Source: Kibdelosporangium philippinense
GTDB lineage: Bacteria; Actinomycetota; Actinomycetes; Mycobacteriales; Pseudonocardiaceae
Direction: 5' to 3'
Assembly: GCF_021390435.2 (NCBI RefSeq)
Contig: NZ_JAJVCN010000004.1
Span: 848,501-912,500, forward strand
DNA length: 64,000 nt
The translations under genes were made by a program, and so were the position numbers. Shown here piece after piece: positions 22,956-32,007 of this stretch (positions within the stretch are counted from its first letter, which is position 1; each line of letters starts with the position of its first letter). The notes below the pieces were generated by a model. It searched no databases. It saw only the letters and a program-made list of their open reading frames with translations, and was not told the DNA's origin.

Positions 22956-25595
22956 ATGAGTGAGATGGGCGCACTGATCGGTCGAGAGCGGGAGAAAAAG
23001 ACCCTGTCGGAGTTCGTCGACGGGGTCCGTGACCACGGCGGCGCCATGATCGTCCGTGGCGAGGCCGGAATCGGCAAATCCGCGCTCGTCGCCGAGGTGA
23101 CCGCGCTCACGGCCAATATGCGGGTGCTCAAAACGACCGGTGCGGACTCGGAACAGCATCTGCCCTTCGCTGGTTTGCACCAGCTGCTGCATCCGGTTCA
23201 GCGCGAGATGGACACACTTCCCGCCGCGCAGCGAGACGCGCTCAGTGCGGCGCTTGGTCTTGCTGACACGCAGGCGCCGAACATCTATCTCGTCGGCCTT
23301 GCCACCCTGAACCTGCTTGCCGATCTGGCCGCCAGCAAGCCGTTGTTGTTGATCGCCGAGGACGTGCACAGTCTCGACCCGTCCAGTGTGGACGTTCTCG
23401 CGTTTGTCGCTCGCAGACTGGAATCCGAGCCGATCGTGCTGATCGCCACGGTCCGGTCAGGGGAGTGCACCCGGCTTGACGAAGCCGGGCTGCCGTCGAT
23501 GATGCTCGAACGTCTACCCGACGACGCGGCCGCCGACTTGCTCGACATTGTCGCGCCCGATCTCACGGCGCCGGTCCGTGCGCGATTGCTCGCCCAGGCG
23601 GCGGGCAATCCCTTGGCGTTGACTGAATTGCCGCGTAGTGGAATGTCGGTGCGGCTGGAAGAGGCTTTTACCGCCCGGGTCGCGGGGTTGCCCGACGAGA
23701 CCCGCGAAACCTTGTTGATCGCCGCGCTCAACGACAGCGGCTCGCTCAAGGAAACCTTGGACGCCGCGGCCGTCGACATCTCGGTGCTGACGCCCGCGGT
23801 CGAGGCGCGGTTGATCGAAATCGACTATGGCACGCTGACCTTCCGGCACCCGCTGATGCGCTCGGCGATCCCGCAAGCAGCGGATCTCGGGCAGCGACAA
23901 GCCGCGCATCGCGCACTGGCCGAGGTGCTCGACAGGCAGCCCGAGCGGCGAGCGTGGCACCGGGCGACGGCCTCGACCGGGCCGGATGACGCCGTCGCAG
24001 CCGATCTGGAAGCCGCGGCCGAGCACGCGCTGCGTCGCGGTGACGTCGCGGGAGCCGTGACCACCTTCGAACTTTCCGGGCAGCTGAGTGAAAACGCGCT
24101 GCAGCGGGCCGAACGGCTCCTGCAAGCCGCCGAACTGGCCGTCGAATCCGGTCGTAAGGACGTCGTCGTGCGGCTGCTGCGCGACATTGGCGAGTTGACC
24201 GCGGAGCAGCAAGCACGGGCGACGTTGATCCTGAGCGATTTCGAGGACGGCCTGCGCTCCACGACCGGCCCGATGGAGCTGGCCGAGCTCGCCGAATCGG
24301 TCGCCGCGGACGGCCGGACCGACCTCGGCTCGCGTATCCTGTGGAGCGGCGCGATGCGGTGCTTCTGGGTCGAGCCGGGACCGACCGCCCGGCAGCGGGT
24401 GATGTCCGCGGCGGACTGCTTGCTCCCCGATGACCTTGATCCCCGCAAGGTCGCGATCACGGCCTACATCAGCCCGTTCTCGCGTGGCGAGGCGGTCGAC
24501 GCTGGCCTGCGCCACCTCGCTGGTCACACCGGTGGAGATCCCCTGGTCGAACGGTTCCTCGGCAGCGCGGCAATGCAGTTCGGGGCGTTCAAGGAGTCCG
24601 CGCGGCTGTCCGCGTCGGCTGCTTCCGGTCTGCGTGCCCAGGGCAGGCTTGGGCTGCTGACCAGGGCGTTGGCCGTGCACGCGTGGAGCTCGGTGCGCCT
24701 GGGCAATGTGGCGACCGCGCTACCGGCGGCTGTGGAGGCTGGGCGGCTCGCGCAGGAGACGGACCAGCCGTTCATGCGGGGTCTGAGCTTGGCTGTCCAA
24801 GCCGAGATCGCCGCACTTCGGGGTGACTGCCAGGCGCAGGCGGTTGCTGCCGAGGCCGAGCAGATCGGGCTCGCGGTTGGCGCGCGGCCAGTTCTTGCCA
24901 CCGTGCAGATCGCCCGTGGGATCGCCGCGCTGGGCCAGGGGCGATACGCCGACGCGTTCGCGGATCTCCAGCGGCTGCACGACCCCGCCGATCCGGCGTA
25001 CCAACTTGCCTTGCGCTGCTACACCTTGCCGGAATTGGCCGACGCGGCCGTCCGAACCGGCCAGCCTTTGGACTCAGTCTTGTCCGAAATGGAGGAATAT
25101 GGGCGGTCTGCGGGTTCGCCCGCACTCCACATCGGCCTGCGCTACGCCAACGCAGTGCTCACGCAGCAGGAGGATGCGTACGTGGCCGCGCTGAACGCCG
25201 ACCTCTCGGGCTGGCCGCTCGAACGCGCCCGCATCCAGCTCGCGTTCGGCGAATGGCTAAGACGGCACCGCCGCGCCGCGGAATCCCGCGCTCATCTGCG
25301 GGCCGCTCGCGAGACGTTCGACGCGCTCGGTGTCCTCGCGTGGAGCGAGCGCGCACGTGGCGAGCTGCGTGCCGCTGGTGAGGCGAGCCCTCGACGTAGC
25401 CCTGATGCCCGTGACCAGCTGACCGCCCAGGAGTTGAGCATCGCGCAGCTAGCGGCCAAGGGGCTGACGAATCGTGAAATCGGCCACCGTCTCTACCTTT
25501 CGCACCGTACGGTAAGCACGCACCTGCACCGCATCTTTCCCAAGCTGGGCATCAGTTCCCGCGCCGAACTCGGCGCCGCGCTCAAATCCGCGTGA
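22956..25595 (+). CDS. LAL-type LuxR regulator
   Basis: An 879-residue regulator with N-terminal AAA ATPase (Walker A GEAGIGKS at 35-42, Walker B LLLIAEDVHSLD), a long tetratricopeptide-like helical middle and a C-terminal LuxR domain (LTAQELSIAQLAAKGLTNRE ... SHRTVSTHLHRIFPKLG). Large ATP-binding LuxR (LAL) proteins act as pathway activators that respond to small effectors. It starts 19 bp after the nitroreductase remnant. The following creatininase-family gene, 62 bp downstream, is the nearest possible target. Confidence 0.92.
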   Translation: MSEMGALIGREREKKTLSEFVDGVRDHGGAMIVRGEAGIGKSALVAEVTALTANMRVLKTTGADSEQHLPFAGLHQLLHPVQREMDTLPAAQRDALSAALGLADTQAPNIYLVGLATLNLLADLAASKPLLLIAEDVHSLDPSSVDVLAFVARRLESEPIVLIATVRSGECTRLDEAGLPSMMLERLPDDAAADLLDIVAPDLTAPVRARLLAQAAGNPLALTELPRSGMSVRLEEAFTARVAGLPDETRETLLIAALNDSGSLKETLDAAAVDISVLTPAVEARLIEIDYGTLTFRHPLMRSAIPQAADLGQRQAAHRALAEVLDRQPERRAWHRATASTGPDDAVAADLEAAAEHALRRGDVAGAVTTFELSGQLSENALQRAERLLQAAELAVESGRKDVVVRLLRDIGELTAEQQARATLILSDFEDGLRSTTGPMELAELAESVAADGRTDLGSRILWSGAMRCFWVEPGPTARQRVMSAADCLLPDDLDPRKVAITAYISPFSRGEAVDAGLRHLAGHTGGDPLVERFLGSAAMQFGAFKESARLSASAASGLRAQGRLGLLTRALAVHAWSSVRLGNVATALPAAVEAGRLAQETDQPFMRGLSLAVQAEIAALRGDCQAQAVAAEAEQIGLAVGARPVLATVQIARGIAALGQGRYADAFADLQRLHDPADPAYQLALRCYTLPELADAAVRTGQPLDSVLSEMEEYGRSAGSPALHIGLRYANAVLTQQEDAYVAALNADLSGWPLERARIQLAFGEWLRRHRRAAESRAHLRAARETFDALGVLAWSERARGELRAAGEASPRRSPDARDQLTAQELSIAQLAAKGLTNREIGHRLYLSHRTVSTHLHRIFPKLGISSRAELGAALKSA

Positions 25596-25657
25596 CGTAC
25601 AGGGGGACCGTCACCTGACGGACGCGGGTCGACGCCGCGAGTACTTACCGTCCGGCC

Positions 25658-26422
25658 GTGCCCGAAACGAAAGAAGTCAGGTGGAATCACCTCACGGCCG
25701 CTGAGCTGAACGAACTCGCCGCCCGCGGCGCAGTCGTGCTTGTTTCGATCGGGTCGACCGAGCAACACGGCCCGCACTTACCGACCGGTGTCGACGACTT
25801 CATGGCGGCCGAGGTCTGCCGCCGGGCCGCGATGTTGATCGACGATGGCCCGCCGGTGATCGTGGCGCCGTCCATCCCGTTTGGTCTCGCCGAGCACCAC
25901 ATGCTCTTCGGTGGCACGCTGACGCTGTCGCTGACCACGCTGCACGCACTGCTGCGAGACCTATGCCGGTCCATCGACCGTGCTGGATTCAGCGGGATCC
26001 TGATCGTCAACGGGCACGGCGGCACCATGACAGCGCTGCACGCTCTGACCACGGAACTGACCGCCGAGCTGAACATCCCGGTCGGGTTCACGAACTACTT
26101 CGCCGCCGGGCGCACAGTGATCCGGGAAATCCTGGAAACCCAGGACGGCCTGATGCACGCCTGCGAAGGCGAAACCTCGATGATCATGGCTGCGTTGCCC
26201 GAACTGGTGCGGACCCAGGAGCTGGACAACGCGGTCGGGCCCGCGATCACGTTGCCTGCCGAGTCAACCGATCCGGTGTATTTCGCGGTGCCATTCCGTG
26301 CCATCACCGAATCAGGAGTGGCAGGCAACGGGAACAAAGGAACGGCCGAGAAGGGCGAACGCTTGCTCGACGGCTGCGCCCAGGCTTTGGCCGACGCGCT
26401 GGCCGCACGGAGGCACTGGTGA
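25658..26422 (+). CDS. Creatininase family amidohydrolase
   Basis: A 254-residue protein with the family's metal-binding motif STEQHGPHLPTGVDD near residue 30, NGHGGTMTALHAL, and EGETSMIMAALPELV. Members include creatininase and the MftE maturation peptidase; they hydrolyse cyclic amides or peptides with divalent metals. The GTG at 25658 is the first start before the conserved region. No mycofactocin genes adjoin, so a specific MftE role is not supported. A 22-bp tandem repeat begins 30 bp after its stop. Confidence 0.88.
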   Translation: MPETKEVRWNHLTAAELNELAARGAVVLVSIGSTEQHGPHLPTGVDDFMAAEVCRRAAMLIDDGPPVIVAPSIPFGLAEHHMLFGGTLTLSLTTLHALLRDLCRSIDRAGFSGILIVNGHGGTMTALHALTTELTAELNIPVGFTNYFAAGRTVIREILETQDGLMHACEGETSMIMAALPELVRTQELDNAVGPAITLPAESTDPVYFAVPFRAITESGVAGNGNKGTAEKGERLLDGCAQALADALAARRHW

Positions 26423-26451
26423 TGCGGGTGTGGGCTGCCAGCTTCAGCAAC

Positions 26452-26536
26452 GGTGGACACAGTCGCAAGCAATGGTCGACACACGCTTCAGCAACGGTGG
26501 ACACACGCTTCAGCAACGGTGGACACACGCTTCGCC
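26452..26536. repeat. 22-bp tandem repeat
   Basis: About four units of period 22 bp: 26452-26473 (diverged), 26474-26495, 26496-26517 and a partial unit 26518-26536. The core is ACACACGCTTCAGCAAC. Period 22 is not a multiple of three, so copies change frame and do not encode a repeated peptide. It lies directly before a gene remnant and may mark a recombination junction. Confidence 0.8.
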
Positions 26537-26629
26537 TTCATCATCGCCAGCCTGCTCTTCGGGATCGGTGAGGCTCCGCAAGGGCCAGTCAGCAAGGAAA
26601 AAACGGTACTGGAAGGAGCAATGACATGA
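26531..26629 (+). pseudogene. C-terminal remnant of a membrane protein
   Basis: The frame gives FAFIIASLLFGIG as a membrane-segment-like tail, then a short charged end finishing LEGAMT. Its stop overlaps the ATG of the next gene by four bases, as a real coupled gene would. Upstream the frame dissolves in the 22-bp repeat. It resembles the tail of an MFS-type transporter, but 30 residues are too few to name a family. Confidence 0.45.
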
Positions 26630-27645
26630 TCAACAGAAGGCAGTTCTCCACGGGTGGCGCGGCCCTCATCGCCACAGCTTCGCTCGCCGCGTGCTCGTCA
26701 TCGGACACCGGCCCAGCGGCAGCGCCCGCGACCACAACAACGTCGAAGAACACCTCATTCGGCCCACTGAAACAGGTGCAGGCCGGTGTGCTGAACATCG
26801 GATACGCCGAAGCCGGTCCTGCCGACGGACCAGTGGTCATTCTCTTGCACGGCTGGCCGTACGACATTCATGCCTTTGTGGACGTTGCACCTCTGTTGAC
26901 AGCAAAGGGATACCGGGTGTTGGTGCCGTACCTGCGTGGTTACGGCACGACGACGTTTCTGAAGGGCGACACGGTCCGCAACGCCCAGCAGACCACGTTC
27001 GCCTCGGACATCGTCGCGTTCATGGACGCGCTCAAGGTCGACAAGGCTGTCCTCGGCGGATTCGACTGGGGTGCAAGGACTGCGTGCGTGGTCGCGGCCC
27101 TGTGGCCGCAGCGGGTCAAGGCACTCGTGTCGGACGGTGGATACATCATCACGTGCCTGAAAGGCAACCTGCAGCCGCTGCCTCCAGTGGGCGAATTGGC
27201 TTGGTGGTACCAGTATTACTTCGCCACCGAACGCGGCGTGATGGGTTATACGAAGAACCGGCACGACTTCAACAAGCTCATCTGGCAAGGCGCTTCGCCG
27301 AAGTGGCGCTTCGATGACGCGACCTACGAGCGCAGCGCCACCGCGTTCGACAACCCGGATCACGTCGCCATCGTGATCCACAACTACCGGTGGCGGCTGA
27401 GCCTTGCACCGGGCGAGCCTGCTTACGACGCGCTCGAGCAGAAGCTGGCGGACGCTCCGGCGATCACGGTGCCAACCATCACCATGGCCAGTGACTTCGA
27501 AGGGGCCGCTGCCGACGGCATGGCGTACCGCAGCAAGTTCACGGCGAAGTACGAACACCGTGTCCTCAATGGAATCGGCCACAACGTCCCGCAGGAAGCA
27601 CCGGAGGAGTTCGCCAAAGCCATCCTCGACGTCGACAAGTTCTAG
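26626..27645 (+). CDS. Tat-exported lipoprotein alpha/beta hydrolase
   Basis: A 339-residue hydrolase. The twin-arginine motif INRRQF is followed by a hydrophobic stretch and a lipobox SLAAC, so the mature protein is probably lipid-anchored outside the membrane. The hydrolase core shows HGWPYDIHAF and the nucleophile elbow LGGFDWGARTA, where Asp replaces the usual Ser, as in epoxide hydrolases and haloalkane dehalogenases; the His is in GIGHNVPQEAP. A hydrolytic role on an epoxide or halide is therefore likely. Ribosome site GGAAGGAG precedes the ATG and also overlaps the remnant gene. Confidence 0.87.
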   Translation: MINRRQFSTGGAALIATASLAACSSSDTGPAAAPATTTTSKNTSFGPLKQVQAGVLNIGYAEAGPADGPVVILLHGWPYDIHAFVDVAPLLTAKGYRVLVPYLRGYGTTTFLKGDTVRNAQQTTFASDIVAFMDALKVDKAVLGGFDWGARTACVVAALWPQRVKALVSDGGYIITCLKGNLQPLPPVGELAWWYQYYFATERGVMGYTKNRHDFNKLIWQGASPKWRFDDATYERSATAFDNPDHVAIVIHNYRWRLSLAPGEPAYDALEQKLADAPAITVPTITMASDFEGAAADGMAYRSKFTAKYEHRVLNGIGHNVPQEAPEEFAKAILDVDKF

Positions 27646-28308
27646 CTGCATAGGCAGCGCGCAACAGCTGGCCCTGGGCCACCACTTGCCCTTAGTCCCG
27701 CTCCGGTGCGCCAGAACTCAGCTCGGCCAACTGGTCCGCGTATTCGATGCGTGCGACCCAGTCCGCTGGCCACGCCGCCAAACCGTGCGCGGCGCCCGCG
27801 AACGCTCCGGCCAGTGCGGCGATCGAATCGGAGTCGCCACTGGTCCGGGCGGCCCGCGTCAGGCATCGCACTGGGTCGTCGGCGTGCCGGATCGCGCAGT
27901 ACAGACCGGTCGCCAGCGCCTCCTCGGCGATCCAGCCCTCGCCGGTGGCAAGGCATGCGTCCATGCCATCATCTGGCCGCGCGAGGCCAGCCATCAGCAG
28001 CTCAATGATCGCGGCACATTCATCCCAGCCGCGGGCGATGAAGTCGGCTGGTGTGGTCGCGCCCGGCATCTGCCACAGGGATCCCAGTCAATCCGCTAGG
28101 TAGACCGTGCGCCGTTCTTTGCAGCGGGCTAGCAGCGCGGCGGGCACGTCGACGAGGTTGAGCCCGTCGACCAGCAGTCGCGTCGCGTAGGCGGTGAGCT
28201 CGGCGGCGGCCAACGCCGTGGGGTGGCCGTGGGTCATCGCGGCCTGCAGTTGCGACATGTGCTTCCCCTCGTAGCGTGGAGACCTGAACCAAGAGAGATG
28301 ATCAGGTC

Positions 28309-28626
28309 GTGGGAGATAAGAGGCGCCGGTTTGATCCGGAGTTTCGGGCGGGTGCGGTGCGCATCGTGTCCGAGACCGGCAAGTCGGTGGCGCAGGTCGC
28401 ACGGGATCTGGGGATCAGCGCGTACACCCTGCACAACTGGGTACAGGCCGACCGGCGCCAGACCGGGCAGCCCGCAGACGGGTTGAACGAGGCCGAGCGT
28501 GCGGAGTTGGCCCGGCTGCGGGCCGAACGAGCACAGTGGGCGAAGGAGAAGGCCGAGTTGGAGATGGAGCGTGATGTGCTCAAGCGCTCCGTGGTCCTGT
28601 GGGTGAAGGACGCGATGAACCAGTGA
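28309..28626 (+). CDS. IS3-family transposase OrfA
   Basis: A 105-residue helix-turn-helix protein of the transposase_8 type (FDPEFRAGAVRIVSETGKSV, LGISAYTLHNWVQAD) with a C-terminal leucine-rich coiled section. A GTG start is used. Its stop overlaps the GTG of OrfB (GTGA). OrfA binds element ends and in many IS3 members is fused to OrfB by frameshifting. Here translational coupling is visible. Confidence 0.9.
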   Translation: MGDKRRRFDPEFRAGAVRIVSETGKSVAQVARDLGISAYTLHNWVQADRRQTGQPADGLNEAERAELARLRAERAQWAKEKAELEMERDVLKRSVVLWVKDAMNQ

Positions 28627-29534
28627 TCGTGGCGGAGTTCATCGCGTCCCAGAGGACCAAGCACGGTGTCCCGCATGCGATCGCCTGCCGGGCCTTGGAG
28701 GTCTCGCAGTCCTGGTTCTACAAGTGGATCAACCGCAAGCCCACTGCCCGTGATCAGCGGCGGGAGCAGTTGGATGAGCAGATCAGGAGGTTGTTCACTG
28801 TTTCGGGTGAGACCTATGGCAGTCCCCGGATCACCCGTGACCTGCGGGAGGCCGGCTGGAAGGTCTCGGAGAACACCGTGGCGGCGCGGATGGTCGAGCT
28901 CGGTCTGGCCGGACGACCGCCGAAACGCCGGCGGTCGCTGACCCGGCCGGGGAAACGGCCAGTGGCTCGCGATCTGGTTCGGCGGAACTTCACCGCGGTG
29001 GCACCGGATGTGTTGTGGTGCGGGGATGTCACGCAGATCGACACCGATGAGGGGCCGCTGTATCTCGCGACCACTGAGGATCTGTTCTCCCGCCGGATGC
29101 TGGGTTACGCGATGTCCGCCCACCATGACGCGGCTGTGGTGGTGGCGTCGCTGCGGATGGCCGCGACCACCCGGGGCGGGGACGTGGACGGGGTGATCTT
29201 CCATACCGACCGCGGATCGGAATACACCGCCGCAGCGACCGCGGCGGCCTGCCGGACGCTGGGTGTGGTGCAGTCGATGGGCCGGGTCGGGTCCGCATTG
29301 GACAACGCCGCGGCCGAGGCGTTCAACAGCACACTCAAGGTCGAATTCGTACACCGACACCGGTTCACTACCCGAGCTGAGGCGCGGATCAAGGTCGCGA
29401 CCTGGATCGCGGACTTCTACAACACCACCCGCCGGCACAGCGCCAACGACGGCCTGGCCCCGATCCCGTTCGAGCATCAGATGGCACACGCACGAGCAGT
29501 ATCAGCGACGCAGGTCAGAACCGAAGTGGCATAA
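28623..29534 (+). CDS. IS3-family transposase OrfB
   Basis: A 303-residue integrase-core protein. The catalytic triad is visible in LWCGDVTQIDTDEG, IFHTDRGSEY and the downstream ALDNAAAEAFNSTLKVE. The GTG at 28623 overlaps OrfA's stop. It catalyses strand transfer of the element. The reading frame is intact, so the copy could still move. Confidence 0.92.
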   Translation: MIVAEFIASQRTKHGVPHAIACRALEVSQSWFYKWINRKPTARDQRREQLDEQIRRLFTVSGETYGSPRITRDLREAGWKVSENTVAARMVELGLAGRPPKRRRSLTRPGKRPVARDLVRRNFTAVAPDVLWCGDVTQIDTDEGPLYLATTEDLFSRRMLGYAMSAHHDAAVVVASLRMAATTRGGDVDGVIFHTDRGSEYTAAATAAACRTLGVVQSMGRVGSALDNAAAEAFNSTLKVEFVHRHRFTTRAEARIKVATWIADFYNTTRRHSANDGLAPIPFEHQMAHARAVSATQVRTEVA

Positions 29535-29851
29535 ACCGTCTCCACGATCTGAGGGGATTGACAGACACCCCGGCAAGGGTGTCGAGGTCAACCTCGGGCA
29601 GCAAACCGACCGGGGTGACCCGCATGTTCGCGCCGCATCCCTTGGAACCCGTGATGGTCGCGTCGACCCATGGCTCGCCTTCCGCCAGCCCGCCGCATGC
29701 GCGTAGACACGTCATCCCGGCGCACGGTTGTTGTCCGGACTGTGTGCCCACGCCACGAACTGCTCGCGCAACCGTGGATCGAGGACGCCAGCGGTGTATT
29801 GCTCGACTCCGTGCAACGCCCATGCGACTGCGAGCGCCGATCGACCCGCCG

Positions 29852-30442
29852 TCACGTTCCCTGATGCGGTGCGGGATGCACGAGGACCTTGCGTGCCAGC
29901 ATGGTCGCGATGCCCAGTGCTGCCAGGCTGACGCCGAGTACCGCGAAGATGTTGCCGCCGGACAACGTGTTCACGACGTACCCGACCGCGATGGCGCACG
30001 TGGTCCAACCGAGCGCGGCCACGGCGACAACTGACCCGAACCGGCGTGTGCCCATTCCCTGTTGGGCAGCTGTGAACACGACCGCCGACCGTCCCGCTGG
30101 GATGAACCGGCTTGCCAGCGCCACGGCGAATGGTTGCGACGTAAGGGCTTCGGTCAGTGCGTGATGTCCGTTCCTGAGTGGACCGAAGGTTGACACCAGG
30201 CGGGTCAGCCGTTCGCGATGGCGGACTCCGAAGTGGTACGCGGCCAGGTCGCCGATCCATGAGAGCGCGGCGGTGTAGACCACTAAGGCAAGGACGTCGA
30301 CGGGCTGATCGACGCTCGCGGCCGTGATTACGACGAGCATGCCGGTCGGGACGATCGGCAGGTAGACGTCGCCGAGGATGAACAATGCGATTGCGAGGTA
30401 CGCCCACGGCGACTCGGCCAATGAGCTCACGATGTCGGTCAT
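29852..30442 (-). CDS. DedA family membrane protein
   Basis: A 196-residue protein with about four to five membrane segments (YLAIALFILGDVYLPIVPTG; FAVALASRFIPAGRSAVVFT). The RFIPAGR motif is the DedA/VTT signature. DedA proteins are linked to membrane lipid flipping and proton-motive-force homeostasis. The ATG at 30442 overlaps the stop of the upstream gene by four bases (ATGA), so the two are translationally coupled. The adjoining gene at the 3' end is the ADP-ribosylglycohydrolase relic. Confidence 0.9.
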   Translation of the reverse strand: MTDIVSSLAESPWAYLAIALFILGDVYLPIVPTGMLVVITAASVDQPVDVLALVVYTAALSWIGDLAAYHFGVRHRERLTRLVSTFGPLRNGHHALTEALTSQPFAVALASRFIPAGRSAVVFTAAQQGMGTRRFGSVVAVAALGWTTCAIAVGYVVNTLSGGNIFAVLGVSLAALGIATMLARKVLVHPAPHQGT

Positions 30443-31272
30443 GCCGTCGTCTCCTTGACGCGGTCCGGGCGGGGGCGTGCGATGATCCGGCGGCGTGCCA
30501 GGTAACCGGCGAACAGGCCGCAGGCCAGGAAGAGCAGTCGTTCCAGTGCGGGCGGAGCGTCCTCCGGCTCGTCGTACCCGCCGTCCTGCAGGCCAGCCAT
30601 TTGCTCGAAGTGGTTGTGTGAGCCAGGGAAGAACGCCTCGTCGGCGGCGTACAGAACCGGGAAGGTCAGCGGGCCGCTGAACAGCGTGGACACGGCCCAC
30701 TGGGTGACGTGCACGCTCTCGTGCTCCGAGGCCCGCATGACCTGGCGTCGGGTCATGTCGTTCTCGGTCGATGTCAGGTAGACCGTGCCGTACATGGTTC
30801 CGGCCCGGGCGAATCCGTCGTTGGCGCGTGCCAGCGTGAGTCCGTTCAGTGCTGACCTGCAGACCGTGCCGTCGTTGAGGGATGAGTAGAGCAGGACGCC
30901 GCCGGAGACTGGAGCGTTCACGACGGTCCGGATAGTCTGCCAAGTGCCTCCGGTATCGACTCCCCACCTGGCCATTTGCGTCGGGGTCACGTTGACCACC
31001 TCGGGGCAGATCGGCGGCCTCGTGGCCACCGTCGTGGTGACGAAGAACCCGGCGAGGACGACCTGCAGGCTGGCGGCGGCGACGACCAGCACAGCCCGGC
31101 GCCGGGACGGCCGGTGGTTGTGTGCCGTGCCGACGATCGCCAACACCAGGCCGACGATCCCGCCACAGAGCAGGCAGGCCGCCCACCATGCGACGGCGCG
31201 TGCGGTGAACCGCCTTGGCTTGGCGGGCAACGGAAGGGGAGCGCCGCCCTGCCTGGTCAACTGGATCGTCAC
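30439..31272 (-). CDS. Membrane protein with HExxH zincin-like motif
   Basis: A 277-residue protein. It has two N-terminal membrane segments (~27-50 and ~58-80), an extracytoplasmic section, and a C-terminal segment (~245-265). The sequence SEHESVHVTQW (H184, E185, H188) fits HExxH followed by Q, the pattern of DUF4157-like zinc peptidases, and an acidic AADE about 20 residues later could be the third ligand. A membrane-anchored protease is a reasonable inference, but the family is not recognised. It is coupled to dedA and divergent from a TetR gene across a perfect palindrome. Confidence 0.7.
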   Translation of the reverse strand: MTIQLTRQGGAPLPLPAKPRRFTARAVAWWAACLLCGGIVGLVLAIVGTAHNHRPSRRRAVLVVAAASLQVVLAGFFVTTTVATRPPICPEVVNVTPTQMARWGVDTGGTWQTIRTVVNAPVSGGVLLYSSLNDGTVCRSALNGLTLARANDGFARAGTMYGTVYLTSTENDMTRRQVMRASEHESVHVTQWAVSTLFSGPLTFPVLYAADEAFFPGSHNHFEQMAGLQDGGYDEPEDAPPALERLLFLACGLFAGYLARRRIIARPRPDRVKETTA

Positions 31273-31319
31273 GGCCGTCTCGTCTCGGTCTCCGGTGTGG
31301 TGATCCAGTTCTAATACGA

Positions 31320-31347
31320 AACGGACCGTTTTGCAAGACGGTCCGTT
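31320..31347. promoter_or_regulatory. Perfect inverted repeat between divergent TetR and membrane genes
   Basis: AACGGACCGT (31320-31329) and ACGGTCCGTT (31338-31347) are perfect 10-bp arms around an 8-bp spacer. It lies between the 31272 and 31364 start codons, where a TetR operator is expected. Confidence 0.7.
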
Positions 31348-31363
31348 CTGTTATTCTGTGCAC

Positions 31364-31963
31364 ATGACAACCCAGCAGTCCTCCGGACGGCGTGGCCGAG
31401 GCCGTGTGCGCGACGCCGCGACAACCGAAGCCATCCTGGTCGCAGCCATGGACTTGCTCGCCGAACGCGGCCTTGCGGCGTTCACGATCGAGCGGCTGGC
31501 GGCGAAGGCCGGAGTGAGCAAGGCGACTATTTATCGCTGGTGGCCATCGCGGGGCGCGGTCGCGCTCGACGCGTTGCTGGCGACGGTTGAGCCCCAGGTG
31601 CCTTTCCCCGCGGAAGGTGACTTCGAGGCAGTGATCCGGGATCAGGTCACTTCGCTTGTCCGGATCTTCCGTGACGATCCTGCCGGTGACGTGATCAGGG
31701 CGCTGATCGCCGAGTCGCAGGCTGATCCGGATCTGGCCGCGGGCTTTCGGGAGCGGTGGCTGGAGCCCCGGCGGGTTGCCGGGCGGGCCGTGTTCCGGCG
31801 GGCTCAGGAGATCGGGGAGTTGCGGACCGATCTCGATATCGAGACGGCGATCGACCTGATCTATGGGCCGGTCTACTTTCGGCTGCTTGTCGGGCATGAG
31901 CCGTTGAGTGACTCCTTTGCCGCTGACATCACCGCTTATGCCATGCGGGGGCTTCGGCCATAG
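31364..31963 (+). CDS. TetR family transcriptional regulator
   Basis: A 199-residue TetR protein. The helix-turn-helix lies at LLAERGLAAFTIERLAAKAG and VSKATIYRWWPSRG. The C-terminal helical domain matches TetR_C of the EthR/AcrR-like group. ATG 31364 follows the 10-bp inverted repeat at 31320-31347, its likely operator. The divergent targets are the zincin-motif membrane protein and DedA. Confidence 0.9.
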   Translation: MTTQQSSGRRGRGRVRDAATTEAILVAAMDLLAERGLAAFTIERLAAKAGVSKATIYRWWPSRGAVALDALLATVEPQVPFPAEGDFEAVIRDQVTSLVRIFRDDPAGDVIRALIAESQADPDLAAGFRERWLEPRRVAGRAVFRRAQEIGELRTDLDIETAIDLIYGPVYFRLLVGHEPLSDSFAADITAYAMRGLRP

Positions 31964-32007
31964 GTTCGTGCACCTGGCGCATACCGGCCATGCCACCTCC
32001 TTATGCT

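Larger units (their letters stand above)
28258..29563 (+). mobile_element. IS3-family insertion sequence with 4-bp target duplication
   Basis: Terminal inverted repeats of about 26 bp lie at 28258-28283 and 29538-29563; they share the blocks TGT, TCCCCTC and CGTGGAGAC. The duplication GACA flanks them at 28254-28257 and 29564-29567. Removing the element and one GACA restores the reading frame of the ADP-ribosylglycohydrolase relic. The length is 1306 bp and both orfA and orfB are intact. Confidence 0.9.
27692..29855 (-). pseudogene. ADP-ribosylglycohydrolase relic split by an IS3 element
   Basis: Reading the minus strand, the relic starts at a GTG overlapping the DedA stop (29855) with SALAVAWALHGVEQY and WAHSPDNNRAPG. 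A one-base shift near 29727 moves it to TCLRACGGLAEGEPW and TGSKGCGANMRVTP. An IS3-family element then interrupts it after LDTLAGVS. It resumes at SQLQAAMTHGHPTALAAAEL, meets a stop at 28088-28090 in place of an expected Trp, and finishes with RTSGDSDSIAALAG. The usual N-terminal metal-binding part is absent. The gene is dead. Such enzymes remove ADP-ribose from proteins, for example from arginine. Confidence 0.82.

Noticed and set aside
25658..26422. Mycofactocin MftE assignment for the creatininase-family gene
   Set aside because: None of mftA-D or mftF is nearby, and the family motif alone does not separate MftE from other amidohydrolases.
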